Shown piece by piece: positions 35,156-43,256 of a stretch of DNA of 64,000 nt. Origin of the DNA: Pseudomonadales bacterium (lineage in GTDB: Bacteria > Pseudomonadota > Gammaproteobacteria > Pseudomonadales > Azotimanducaceae). The position numbers and the translations under genes were made by a program. The notes under the pieces are model-generated. The model searched no databases. It was not told where the DNA came from and worked only from the letters and a program-made list of their open reading frames with translations. How positions within the stretch are numbered: the first letter of the stretch is position 1; the number at the start of each line of letters is the position of its first letter. The stretch lies in the NCBI GenBank assembly GCA_012103505.1, contig WLWP01000001.1, forward strand, positions 124,001 through 188,000. Reading direction: 5' to 3'.

Positions 35156-37063
35156 TTACTTTAACCGGAATGCGACGAGAGCATCCCCGGTTTGTGGACT
35201 GATTTCTGAATGGCCGCCTGCGGCGATGACCACATATTGGTCGCCATCGATCTCATACGTCATCGGTGCTGCCATGCCGCCAAAAGGTAAATCAGTCTGC
35301 CAAAGGACCTCTCCAGTAGTCGTGCTGATCGCGCGAAAGCTATGCTCGGCGATTGCACCTAGAAAGATAAGCCCGGACTTGGTGAGCAGTGGTCCACCCA
35401 TCCCTGGCATGCCGTATTTCAAGTTGGGCACGAGACTTGGAGCCAAATCCCGGATCGTGCCGAATTCCGACTCCCAAAGAATTTTACGTTGCTGAAGGTC
35501 CATCGCCACGAGCCGTCCCCAGGGCGGCTTGGTACATGGCAGACCAATAAACGATGTGAAGACATCTCGTTGCATGATGTAGGGCGTCCCTTCCATGCGG
35601 GACCAACCCATATCCTCGGGTCTATTGTCCGGATCGAAGTCTTTTCGTGGTACCAGTCGGACTACCGTCGGGAGGTCGTTCACAAAACTGACCGCGATGT
35701 GGCGTTTGGCATCAACCCCTACGCCACCCCAGTTGATACCACCGGCATAGCCTGGTCGAAGAATGCTGCCTTCCGTTGTAGGTGGCGTGAATATTCCTTC
35801 GGAGCGGTGTCGGCTGATGCGCTGCTGACAGCCCAACTTATCGAAATACATGATGCCGAACGCATCTTCTTCGGTGATGGGTTCGTGATTTGCCAGCGGT
35901 GGAAGTGTCGAAAATGGTTGAGTTGCGGACAGTCGTTCACCGGGGACACCATGCTGAGGCACAGCACGTTCATCGATTGGTATCAGTGGCGCGCCCGTGC
36001 GCCGATCAAGGACGTACATCATGCCGGTTTTAGTGACTTGAACGAGCGCGCGAACGGGAGTGGACCCTAGCTCTAGGTCCACCAGGACCGGTTGTGCCGG
36101 TGTGTCGTAGTCCCAAACATCATGATGAATAAGCTGTTGATGCCAAACCAGTTGCCCTGACTTGGCATTGAGTGCGACCACAGAGTTGGCGTAATTGTTG
36201 TTACCGGGACGGTTGCCGCCATAGAAATCAACAGAAGGTGATGAAGCTGGGACATACACAAGACCGAGATCAGAATCTACTGACAAAGGCGCCCAAGCAT
36301 TTGCACCGCCCGTAATCGCTCGCGATTCAGCGCTCCAAGAACTGGCCGCTGGATCGTCGTCATTGCGTGGGATCGGATCCCATGTCCAAAGTGTATCGCC
36401 ACTTCGTGCGTCGATGGCGCGGACTATGCCGCGTTCTGAATCGACCCTGCGGTTGTCACCGATCGCAGAGCCAAAGATAAGGGAGTCACCGTATAGCGCC
36501 GGTGGTGAGGTTATCGTGAAGTCGCCTATGTCAGCCACGCCTTCGATCTCACGCAGATTGAGTACGCCGCCGTTAGCAAAATCGTCACACGGCAATCCGG
36601 ATCGTGCATCTAATGCGTGTATGTTGCCGGATAGGTCACCGTAAATGACACGGTGACTACATGCTCCGTCCGCGGCTCCTGAACCCTTCGCATGCCAAAG
36701 CGTGACTCCACGTGCCGCGCTTTCCGCAAAGTAGTGATCGCGACTCATACCGCCGTCGTATTTCCAGAGCTCTTTCCCGGTGCTCGCATCGATCGCGTAG
36801 GCGAAACCATGGCTTGAGTTGAAGAAGAGTTTGCCGTCCCACAGAACAGGTGTCGCTTGGAAAGAGAGACTGTTGCCACGAAACTCATCACCCGTGTCCC
36901 CAGTGTGATAAGTCCAAGCCGATTGGAGGTTGTGCACGTTGCTTGGGTTGATTTGGTCGAGCTCACTCCACTTTGAACCACCCTCATCATTGCCGTAGTG
37001 CTCCCAACTCAACGCATCGGTTGCGGCTATGACAAGACAGACGGCTAGTACGCAACGTGTCAT
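35156..37063 (-). CDS. PQQ-dependent dehydrogenase (quinoprotein, glucose dehydrogenase-like)
   Basis: A 635-residue exported quinoprotein with signal peptide MTRCVLAVCLVIAATDALS. The eight-blade propeller shows repeated tryptophan-docking-type strands such as GKLFFNSSHGFAYAIDASTGKELW, GIVRAIDARSGDTLWTWDP and KSGQLVWHQQLIHHDVWDYD, and the last matches the mGDH-type motif. There are no N-terminal membrane helices, so it is a periplasmic soluble form, unlike Gcd. It oxidises a sugar or alcohol to PQQH2 and needs an electron acceptor not seen here. No pqq synthesis genes are in the window. AAGGAG precedes the start. Confidence 0.88.
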   Translation of the reverse strand: MTRCVLAVCLVIAATDALSWEHYGNDEGGSKWSELDQINPSNVHNLQSAWTYHTGDTGDEFRGNSLSFQATPVLWDGKLFFNSSHGFAYAIDASTGKELWKYDGGMSRDHYFAESAARGVTLWHAKGSGAADGACSHRVIYGDLSGNIHALDARSGLPCDDFANGGVLNLREIEGVADIGDFTITSPPALYGDSLIFGSAIGDNRRVDSERGIVRAIDARSGDTLWTWDPIPRNDDDPAASSWSAESRAITGGANAWAPLSVDSDLGLVYVPASSPSVDFYGGNRPGNNNYANSVVALNAKSGQLVWHQQLIHHDVWDYDTPAQPVLVDLELGSTPVRALVQVTKTGMMYVLDRRTGAPLIPIDERAVPQHGVPGERLSATQPFSTLPPLANHEPITEEDAFGIMYFDKLGCQQRISRHRSEGIFTPPTTEGSILRPGYAGGINWGGVGVDAKRHIAVSFVNDLPTVVRLVPRKDFDPDNRPEDMGWSRMEGTPYIMQRDVFTSFIGLPCTKPPWGRLVAMDLQQRKILWESEFGTIRDLAPSLVPNLKYGMPGMGGPLLTKSGLIFLGAIAEHSFRAISTTTGEVLWQTDLPFGGMAAPMTYEIDGDQYVVIAAGGHSEISPQTGDALVAFRLK

Positions 37064-37170
37064 GTGGAACTCCTTTTCGAAGTGATAAGCGCAAAGACTG
37101 CGGCGCTTGGTAGAACAGATGTCGCAGTAGCCCGTGTTTTAGGTGTACTTAGAGTAAAATTTGGTAAAAA

Positions 37171-37240
37171 AGAGCGGATGAAGACCGGATGAAGACCGGA
37201 TAAAGAGCGGATGAAGACCGGATGAAGACCGAATAAAGAG
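37171..37240. repeat. 33-bp tandem repeat, two copies plus fragment
   Basis: Unit AGAGCGGATGAAGACC... occurs at 37171-37203 and 37204-37236 with one difference, then AGAG begins a third. Inside each unit GGATGAAGACC is itself repeated with an 11-bp period. The copies abut without spacers, so this is not a CRISPR array. Confidence 0.9.
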
Positions 37241-37366
37241 AACCGCCGATCATCATCGATTAAACAAAGGCCGCCGGTTGGTCAAACGCGCCGCATAGGT
37301 TAATCCTGGACCAGAAGTTGCCTGCAGATACCAAAGAGATGGTCAAAAAGGCAACTCCGCATCTGT

Positions 37367-37398
37367 CGCCCCGACCAGGCGCCCCGACCAGGCGCCCA
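37367..37398. repeat. 13-bp tandem repeat CGCCCCGACCAGG
   Basis: Two perfect copies and the first six bases of a third (with one mismatch) end 10 bp from the TerB-like stop codon. The unit is GC-rich, unlike the A/G-rich repeat nearby. Confidence 0.85.
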
Positions 37399-37408
37399 CG
37401 ACAGAGAC

Positions 37409-37849
37409 TTACTCTTCGGGTTTGAGACCCATGAGCTGCGCCGGGGTGAGATCAAGCGCACCGACGACATCATTGAAAAAAGTGATCTCCCGGTCGCTGA
37501 CACGTCCATCGGCGTTGACCACGTCTGCAAGCGCTTCAGCGATGCCAACTCGATCGTCGTCGCTAATCTTTTTGGCAGCAGTCGCAAGGTACTTTTCTAG
37601 GGGTGCCTTCTCATAGATTCCTGAATGGGCCGCGACGCGAATGTCTGCAGCTGGAAAATCTTCGCCAGTGCGGGCAAGTAATACCTCATGAACTTTCTCC
37701 ACCTCGATCGCTTTGATGTTGGTATCTGCAGCCGTCGCACGTGCAAGCGTCATCAGCATAGCTTCCTTAGCCAACTGCGCTTGTTCCTCCGCGGTGGGCT
37801 CACTGCCGCTGAAAATCTTAAAAATCCCACCAAGGCTAGCAATACTCAT
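37409..37849 (-). CDS. TerB-like tellurite-resistance domain protein
   Basis: A 146-residue helical protein resembling the TerB/YebE fold: paired acidic helices with AKEAMLMTLARATAAD and, near the end, LADVVNADGRVSDREITFFNDVVGALDL, the TerB-type D-x-D/E metal-binding turn. TerB domains bind calcium or other metals and occur in stress and membrane-associated systems. The ATG after GGAAG giving MSIASLGGIFKIFSG is used rather than an upstream start. No other ter genes are nearby. Divergent from a secreted protein gene. Confidence 0.75.
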   Translation of the reverse strand: MSIASLGGIFKIFSGSEPTAEEQAQLAKEAMLMTLARATAADTNIKAIEVEKVHEVLLARTGEDFPAADIRVAAHSGIYEKAPLEKYLATAAKKISDDDRVGIAEALADVVNADGRVSDREITFFNDVVGALDLTPAQLMGLKPEE

Positions 37850-37957
37850 ACGTCTTCCAAATCTTATCGTTATGTCGTTGCCTATTCTTTCGCGATGTCT
37901 GCTTGCCGTCAACGACGGAATCTGAGTACACTAGTTGAAATTCAGTGGGGTAAGTCG

Positions 37958-38992
37958 ATGCGCACCTTCATATCAATCGGTCTTCTGCTCGTAATGGGTA
38001 CTCATTGCGAGTCCGTTAACGCTCAAGATGACGCTTACCAAGCGCCACGCACGTGGTTTGGGGATCCAAATCTGCAAGGGATTTGGACCAATGCGACCTT
38101 TACCACGCTCGAGCGCCCGGATGAGTTCGACAAGCTCGTTTTAACGCCAGAAGAGGCCATCGCTCGCGAAGATGAGCGAAATGCTTTTTATGAAGACTAC
38201 GACAAGCCTGAAAAAGTCGATGGTCAGCTGCAAGAAGCAAATGATCCAGGTGGCTACAACACGTTTTGGATGGATGAGGGGAGTGCGCTCGCACGGGTAG
38301 ATGGCGAAATTCGCTCCTCTATTATTGTTTATCCAGAAGACGGCAAGATCCCTTATAGCTGGGGTGGCCGTTGGAATATGATCAAGCACGGTATTCAATA
38401 TATGCGCTTTGATGGACCGGAAATCAGGCCGTTGGGTGAGCGTTGTTTGGTTGGGTTTGGCTCCACCGGCGGACCGCCGATGTTGCCGGTCCTGTACAAC
38501 AACAATTATCAGATTGTGCAAAACCAAGACCATGTGTTGATCATGGTTGAGATGAACCACGATGTCCGCACAGTTAGGTTGAACTCAGAACATCCACCAG
38601 CTCATGTCACGAAATGGTTGGGTGATTCGATCGGTTGGTGGGAAGAGGATACGTTGGTCGTGGAGACAACAAATTTTCACCCGGAACAAAATTTTCGAGC
38701 AGCAATCAAACACATCGTCTATGCATCACCCCAGTTGAAGGTGACGGAACGTTTTACGCGCGTTGGCGAAGATCGCATCAAGTATGCATTCGAGATGGAA
38801 GATCAGAATACTTACGCGGATGTGTGGCGGGGTGAGATGCCAATGCGGAAATCGGACGCAGCGATCTATGAGTACGCCTGTCATGAAGGTAACTATGCAA
38901 TGCCAGGAATACTAGCGGGTGCGCGGTTGGAAGAGCAGGAAGGTACGGGTGGTGGTTTTGTTCAGACGCTCGCGGTGTGGCTAGCTGACTAG
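37958..38992 (+). CDS. Secreted protein of an uncharacterised family
   Basis: A 344-residue protein with signal peptide MRTFISIGLLLVMGTHCESVNA. The mature start WFGDPNLQGIWTNATFTTLERP is a motif I know from unnamed secreted proteins in proteobacteria and acidobacteria, with later conserved pieces PPMLPVLYNNNYQIVQ, DSIGWWEEDTLVVETTNF and YEYACHEGNYAMPGILAGAR. No catalytic residues can be assigned. The ATG follows GTGGGG. Its last 20 codons and stop are exactly duplicated just downstream. Confidence 0.75.
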   Translation: MRTFISIGLLLVMGTHCESVNAQDDAYQAPRTWFGDPNLQGIWTNATFTTLERPDEFDKLVLTPEEAIAREDERNAFYEDYDKPEKVDGQLQEANDPGGYNTFWMDEGSALARVDGEIRSSIIVYPEDGKIPYSWGGRWNMIKHGIQYMRFDGPEIRPLGERCLVGFGSTGGPPMLPVLYNNNYQIVQNQDHVLIMVEMNHDVRTVRLNSEHPPAHVTKWLGDSIGWWEEDTLVVETTNFHPEQNFRAAIKHIVYASPQLKVTERFTRVGEDRIKYAFEMEDQNTYADVWRGEMPMRKSDAAIYEYACHEGNYAMPGILAGARLEEQEGTGGGFVQTLAVWLAD

Positions 38993-39065
38993 TCGGCAGA
39001 GCAGGAAGGTACGGGTGGTGGTTTTGTTCAGACGCTCGCGGTGTGGCTAGCTGACTAGTCGGCAG
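38932..39065 (+). repeat. Perfect 66-bp tandem duplication of a gene 3' end
   Basis: The stretch from GAGCAGGAAGG to AGTCGGCA occurs twice with a 66-bp period and no mismatch. The first copy is the end of the secreted-protein gene including its TAG; the second is now non-coding. The period is a multiple of three, so stop-codon loss would simply extend the protein by a copied segment. Identity means the event is recent, or it is an assembly artefact. Confidence 0.95.
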
Positions 39066-39129
39066 TTGAATAGCCGAATGTTGAGTGGGGAAGCTAAATA
39101 GTCGAACGCAGGCCTGTCCCTAGACTTGC

Positions 39130-39522
39130 TCAGTTAAAGAGGTCGTCGAGCCTCTTTTTTGCTGCTTCTTCATCGCTAAGCGCTGCGGGTTCGTGTTCTT
39201 CTTCGACTCCAGATTTAGTGGGTTCGCCTTTCCCGAATAGCACATTCAGTTCACTTTGAGCGCTCTCACTTTTGCTCGCGATGCTGCCTTCGAATGCGCC
39301 AAATTGAGGCGAGTAGAAATCGCAAAAATTGGCGTTCTCCTTCTGTAAAGGCGGGTCGGCTCGATCTTCAAAGCACTGCATGGTCCGTTTGGGATCATAG
39401 TGTCGGCAGAGGCGGCAGCAATGTAGCTCGTTGAAACAGTTTCCGCAGGTCGCATGGCGCGATATCGGGCGTGGGATATCGTCAAGATTCTCACCACAGT
39501 TCCAGCACAGCAGTTCGCTCAC
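39130..39522 (-). CDS. Small Cys-rich zinc-binding protein coupled to nudC
   Basis: A 130-residue protein whose first 70 residues carry nine Cys: LLCWNCGE, ATCGNCFNELHCCRLCRHYD, MQCF and FCDFY, suiting two zinc sites. The C-terminal half is acidic and probably disordered, ending SDEEAAKKRLDDLFN. Its ATG overlaps the nudC stop as ATGA, giving translational coupling. I recognise it only as a conserved hypothetical of gammaproteobacteria; a role in nucleic-acid or redox binding is inference. Confidence 0.75.
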   Translation of the reverse strand: MSELLCWNCGENLDDIPRPISRHATCGNCFNELHCCRLCRHYDPKRTMQCFEDRADPPLQKENANFCDFYSPQFGAFEGSIASKSESAQSELNVLFGKGEPTKSGVEEEHEPAALSDEEAAKKRLDDLFN

Positions 39523-40583
39523 AGCTCCACTTCTCCATCGACCCAGCTGCGGATGAGGTGATGCGCTATGGCCATGGCGCCAGGTACTCGCAGGGCTGGG
39601 TTGTTCTGTTCGATAGCGGACTTTGCTTCTGCCCGCGAAAACCAGCGCACGTCAGCCATTTCGATTTCATCGATGTGGATGTCGGTGGTCGTTGCGATGC
39701 CGTGGCAGCCAATCATGAGTTGAGACGGAAAAGGCCAGGGTTGAGAAGAGTGGTAGTTTACTTCGCCAACGCGGATTCCAGCCTCTTCCCAAACCTCACG
39801 TCGCACCGCTTCTTCTAAGGATTCGCCTTGGTCGAGAAATCCAGCTAGCGCTGAGTAGAAGTTTGATTGCGCCATACGACCTTGAGACTTGCCCAACAGA
39901 CAATGGTCACCACCAGGTTCATCGACGATCAGCATGATCGCAACAGGATCAGTACGGGGAAAAATATGACGCTCGCAAGCGGTGCAACGGCGCACTTGCC
40001 CACCGCGTTCCGGACGACTTGACCCGCCGCATTGTGCGCAGAACGGGTTGCGTCGGTGCCAATCAAGCTGAGCTCGTGCTTGCGCTACGACACCGGTTTC
40101 CTCCGTCGCCAGTGAAGCAGCGATGGCACGGCAATCCGTAAACTCAAGCTCGGTTGGCGGGTCGTTGACGTCGACCGCAAACCGAGCAATGCCGTCGTGA
40201 ATGCCAAGCAATATCGTTTGCGCCGCGTCGAGTTCAGTCAATTCAGCTTGGCCTAACCAATTGAGAGACTCCGTATTGGTCGCGACATTTAGCTTGTGAA
40301 AAGGCAAAAAGAGAGAAGAATCCTGCGCCTGTAATTCTGCGATAGTTTCTTCGCTACGGCGCAAAGGCTCTCCCCGGTCATAGGGGTTACCTGCATAAGT
40401 GTGCTTAAACTCGACCATGTTGTTACCCGTTGCTAAGTCGTAATCATACCAAGAGTTGGGTTTTCGCTCAGGCTGAGGTTTTGATCGCAATGGCTGCGAG
40501 CCAATGTTGACCTCCAATATCTCGGACAAATTGTGAGAGATCGCTTTTTGTCTATAGCGGTCTGAAGAGATCACCCATTCCAT
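39519..40583 (-). CDS. nudC: NAD(+) diphosphatase / NAD-RNA decapping Nudix hydrolase
   Basis: A 354-residue NudC. It has the zinc ribbon FCAQCGG ... RRCTACERH (about 182-206), the Nudix box AGFLDQGESLEEAVRREVWEEAG (about 246-268) with its metal-binding Glu residues, and the NudC-specific SQPWPFPSQLM just after. It hydrolyses NADH to NMNH and AMP and removes NAD caps from RNA. The N-terminal domain is longer than in E. coli NudC (257 residues), about 180 residues before the ribbon. The next gene overlaps its stop by 4 bp. Confidence 0.94.
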   Translation of the reverse strand: MEWVISSDRYRQKAISHNLSEILEVNIGSQPLRSKPQPERKPNSWYDYDLATGNNMVEFKHTYAGNPYDRGEPLRRSEETIAELQAQDSSLFLPFHKLNVATNTESLNWLGQAELTELDAAQTILLGIHDGIARFAVDVNDPPTELEFTDCRAIAASLATEETGVVAQARAQLDWHRRNPFCAQCGGSSRPERGGQVRRCTACERHIFPRTDPVAIMLIVDEPGGDHCLLGKSQGRMAQSNFYSALAGFLDQGESLEEAVRREVWEEAGIRVGEVNYHSSQPWPFPSQLMIGCHGIATTTDIHIDEIEMADVRWFSRAEAKSAIEQNNPALRVPGAMAIAHHLIRSWVDGEVEL

Positions 40584-40649
40584 GCCGACACTGTCTCTCG
40601 GTTTACTGTCTAATTTTCACCATAGGCTGTAAGCCCGGAATAGTGTGTG

Positions 40650-40698
40650 TCCTTATCAGAGAGTTCCTTATCGGAGAGAGTGTGTCCTCGTCTTAGAG
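40650..40698. repeat. 15-bp direct repeat TCCTTATC(A/G)GAGAG
   Basis: TCCTTATCAGAGAG and TCCTTATCGGAGAG are 15 bp apart, and a diverged TCCTCGTCTTAGAG follows 20 bp later. They lie between the divergent nudC and aldo/keto reductase starts, where promoters must be. Confidence 0.7.
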
Positions 40699-40761
40699 TA
40701 AAAAGGGTGGGTGGTTGGGGTACACTCTGTGGCTGTTTAGTTTTAGCAAATGGAAGCGCGC

Positions 40762-41657
40762 ATGATTGATCAAATTCCTTTTGGCAGTACTGGCCACAGG
40801 AGCTCTCGGGTTTTGTTTGGTGCGGCGACTCTGGGTGCGATGAAGCAGGAGCGGGCGGACGCGACACTCGCCAAACTCGATCACTTTGGTATCAACCATA
40901 TTGATGTGGCGGCGAGTTACGGGGAGGCTGAGCTTCGTTTAGCACCGTTCCTAAAGACGCGGCGCGATGACTTTTTTTGGCGACCAAGACTGGCTTGCGA
41001 ACCAAAGATGAAGCGGCAAAGCAGCTGCGCGCGTCTTTGGCGCGTATGGAGGTCGAGCACATCGATTTGATTCAGATGCACAACCTGACCAAGCAGAGCG
41101 AATGGGATATTGCGATGGGTCCAGGTGGCGCGCTCGAGGCGTTGGTCGAGGCGCGGGATGAAGGTTTGGTGCGCTTTATCGGTGTGACTGGGCATGGCAC
41201 TTACGCGCCGATGATGCACACACAAAGTCTGCAGGCGTTTGAGTTTGATTCGATCCTAACGCCATACAACTACACGATGATGCAGAATCCTCAATATGTT
41301 GAGGACTTTGATGTTTTGTATGAGTTGTGTCAGTCACGGGGTGTGGCTATGCAAACCATCAAAGCGATCGCGTTACGCCGCTGGCGAGAGGACGATCCAG
41401 AGAAGCACTTTAGCTGGTACAAGCCGATTCGCGAGCCTGATGCGTTGAAGCGCGCTGTCGATTTTGTCTTGTCTCGTCCCGGGTTGTTTTTGAACACCAC
41501 AAGTGATGCGACCTTGTTGGATTCTGTCTTCACAGCGGCAAATGCACCGATTGAGGCACCTGATCAGATTGCCTTGTCAGCAGACGCTGAGATGCTTGGA
41601 ATGGAGCCGCTATTTGTGCGAGATGTCTCGGACGACGTACAAGTTAGCGCGGGTTAG
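40762..41657 (+). pseudogene. Aldo/keto reductase interrupted by a frameshift in a T7 run
   Basis: Two frames together make one aldo/keto reductase of about 298 residues. The first ends its homology at TRRDDFF, at the seven T of 40972-40978, and the second continues at LATKTGLRTKDEAAKQL. Adding one T restores ...DFFLATKTGLR.... The catalytic tetrad is split: Asp and Tyr (HIDVAASYGE) before the shift, Lys (TKTG) and His (QMHN) after, so neither piece alone can work. The likely causes are a natural slip, a sequencing error or decay; the 0-frame CTTTTTT context is poor for -1 programmed shifting. The start with GGAAG upstream is used. It converges on larE with a 4-bp overlap. Confidence 0.8.
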
Positions 41658-42493
41658 TTGCCGATCTTAACGACTTGAATTTGCTCGGGCGAGAGGACTT
41701 TGTTTAGAGACCCCGACTTGAATCCTGCCAGGTCGAGAGCGACAAAGTTATAGCCGGTTGCGCAAATCCGGTCTGACAGTTCTTCATGATGCGTCATCGC
41801 TAAAGGGAAAAGGTGTTGCGGGACTTCGAGTCTTGCGACATCGCCATGGTGGCGCACCCGACACTGCTCAAATCCTAGGTCCACTAAAATATCTTCAGCA
41901 GCTTCCACTTGTTCCAGGAGCTCGAGCGTAATTTCTGTGCCGTATGGAAATCGGCTCGAGAGACACGCCGCCTGTGGTTTTTCAGCGTTCTCCAATCCGA
42001 GTTCGTGAGCGAGAGCGCGAATGTCAGCTTTGTTGAAGTCACACTCAGCGAGTGGCGAGCGAACTTCGAAATTGTCTGCGGCCATCAGGCCCGGACGATG
42101 GTCGCCAAGATCGTCAGTGTTGGTGCCGTTGAGGACGACTTCAACAGTGTCGGTTTTAGCGATATCGTCCAGGTAGGTATAGAGCGACGTCTTGCAGTGA
42201 AAACAACGGTTAGTCGGATTGGCACGATATTCAGCCTTCGACAATTCATCTGTGACGATAACCTTGTGCTGAATACCCCAGTCTTTAGCGAGTTTTTTTG
42301 TCAGCGCAAGGTCCGAGCGTTTCAGGCTGACGGATGCGCTGGTGACAGCCAGTGCATTTTCGCCAAGAACGTCACCTGCTACATAAGCCACCAACGAGCT
42401 ATCGATACCGCCAGAAAACGCAATGATCGCGCTGTCATACTGGCTGATGTTGCTCTTAAGTTCCTGAAATTTAAGGGATAAAGCTGAGTCCAT
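41654..42493 (-). CDS. larE: ATP-dependent sacrificial sulfur transferase LarE
   Basis: A 279-residue PP-loop enzyme. The ATP motif is FSGGIDSS (26-33). It carries Cys97 and Cys100 (RCFHCK) and Cys177 (AACLSSR). In L. plantarum LarE the Cys at the last position gives up its sulfur; enzymes with three Cys of this layout are thought to hold a [4Fe-4S] cluster that supplies sulfide instead. It thiolates pyridinium-3,5-biscarboxylic acid mononucleotide in nickel-pincer cofactor synthesis. Located 9 bp after larB. No larC or larA is in view. The ATG lacks a strong ribosome-binding site and probably relies on coupling to larB. Confidence 0.9.
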   Translation of the reverse strand: MDSALSLKFQELKSNISQYDSAIIAFSGGIDSSLVAYVAGDVLGENALAVTSASVSLKRSDLALTKKLAKDWGIQHKVIVTDELSKAEYRANPTNRCFHCKTSLYTYLDDIAKTDTVEVVLNGTNTDDLGDHRPGLMAADNFEVRSPLAECDFNKADIRALAHELGLENAEKPQAACLSSRFPYGTEITLELLEQVEAAEDILVDLGFEQCRVRHHGDVARLEVPQHLFPLAMTHHEELSDRICATGYNFVALDLAGFKSGSLNKVLSPEQIQVVKIGN

Positions 42494-42502
42494 CTAACCA
42501 TC

Positions 42503-43240
42503 CTACAGCCGATTGATGGAGTTAGCTAGAAACCCCGCACCGAAGCCATTATCGATATTGACGACAGACACCCCAGACGCGCAACTGGTCAGCATACCGA
42601 GTAGGGCGGCGACACCGTCGAAAGCGGCGCCATAGCCGATACTCGTCGGCACCGCTATAACCGGTTTATCGACCAAGCCGCCGACAACACTAGGTAAGGC
42701 ACCTTCCATCCCGGCGACGACCACCAAAACTCGTGCGCGACGAAGATCTTCTAGACGTCCAAGCAGGCGATGTAGACCGGCGACTCCAACGTCGTAGATC
42801 CGCTCGACTTCGTTGCCAAAGAACTCGGCTGTTAGTGCAGCTTCCTCGGCCACACCAATGTCTGAGGTGCCGGCTGTCACGACGGCGATGGGTGTTGCGG
42901 GCTTGGGTTTGGGAGTTTGCATGCAGACAAGGGTGCGGCTTTGAGCGTGGTAAGAAGCGCCCGTTGGTAGGTTTGTTAACGCAACATGTTTGTCTTGATC
43001 GAGCCGAGTAACGAGAACATTGGAGCCGTGTTCGAGCATCGCTGCAACGATATCTGAAATCTGGGTGGCAGTTTTGCCTTCACCAAAGATGACTTCCTGC
43101 GCCCCGGTTCGGCGTTCCCTGTCATGGTCGATGACGGTATGACCAAGATCTTGGGTGAGGCTCGCGCGCACTGCCGTGGCTGCCGCATCAATATCTAGTT
43201 GCCCGTCTTTGAACTGAGCAAGTATTTCTTCCAGTGTCAA
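42503..43240 (-). CDS. larB: Nickel pincer cofactor biosynthesis carboxylase LarB
   Basis: A 245-residue protein with the LarB-specific N-terminal helix (TLEEILAQFKDGQLDIDAA) and a PurE-like AIR carboxylase core (VVTAGTSDIGVAEEAALTAEFFG, VVVAGMEGALPSVVGGL, PTSIGYGAAFDGVAALL, NIDNGFGAGFLA). LarB carboxylates and hydrolyses NaAD to pyridinium-3,5-biscarboxylic acid mononucleotide. The start is TTG with AAGGAA upstream; no ATG is available. It lies 16 bp after the Fe-S aldo/keto reductase gene and 9 bp before larE, within one transcription unit. Confidence 0.92.
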   Translation of the reverse strand: MTLEEILAQFKDGQLDIDAAATAVRASLTQDLGHTVIDHDRERRTGAQEVIFGEGKTATQISDIVAAMLEHGSNVLVTRLDQDKHVALTNLPTGASYHAQSRTLVCMQTPKPKPATPIAVVTAGTSDIGVAEEAALTAEFFGNEVERIYDVGVAGLHRLLGRLEDLRRARVLVVVAGMEGALPSVVGGLVDKPVIAVPTSIGYGAAFDGVAALLGMLTSCASGVSVVNIDNGFGAGFLANSINRL

Positions 43241-43256
43241 AAGCGTTCCTTCTGGC

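Larger units (their letters stand above)
37064..37408. other. Gene-free region holding two tandem repeats
   Basis: No gene is supported in these 345 bp, between the TerB-like and PQQ dehydrogenase genes on the minus strand. It holds a 33-bp tandem repeat and a 13-bp tandem repeat, listed separately, and otherwise nothing I can assign. It must contain the promoter of the PQQ dehydrogenase. Confidence 0.6.

Noticed and set aside
37171..37240. CRISPR array
   Set aside because: Repeats abut with no spacers and there are only two copies; no cas genes are present.
40972..40978. Programmed -1 frameshift in the aldo/keto reductase
   Set aside because: The base before the first TTT is C, so the X-XXY-YYZ heptamer is not met, and no stimulatory stem was seen; simple indel is preferred.
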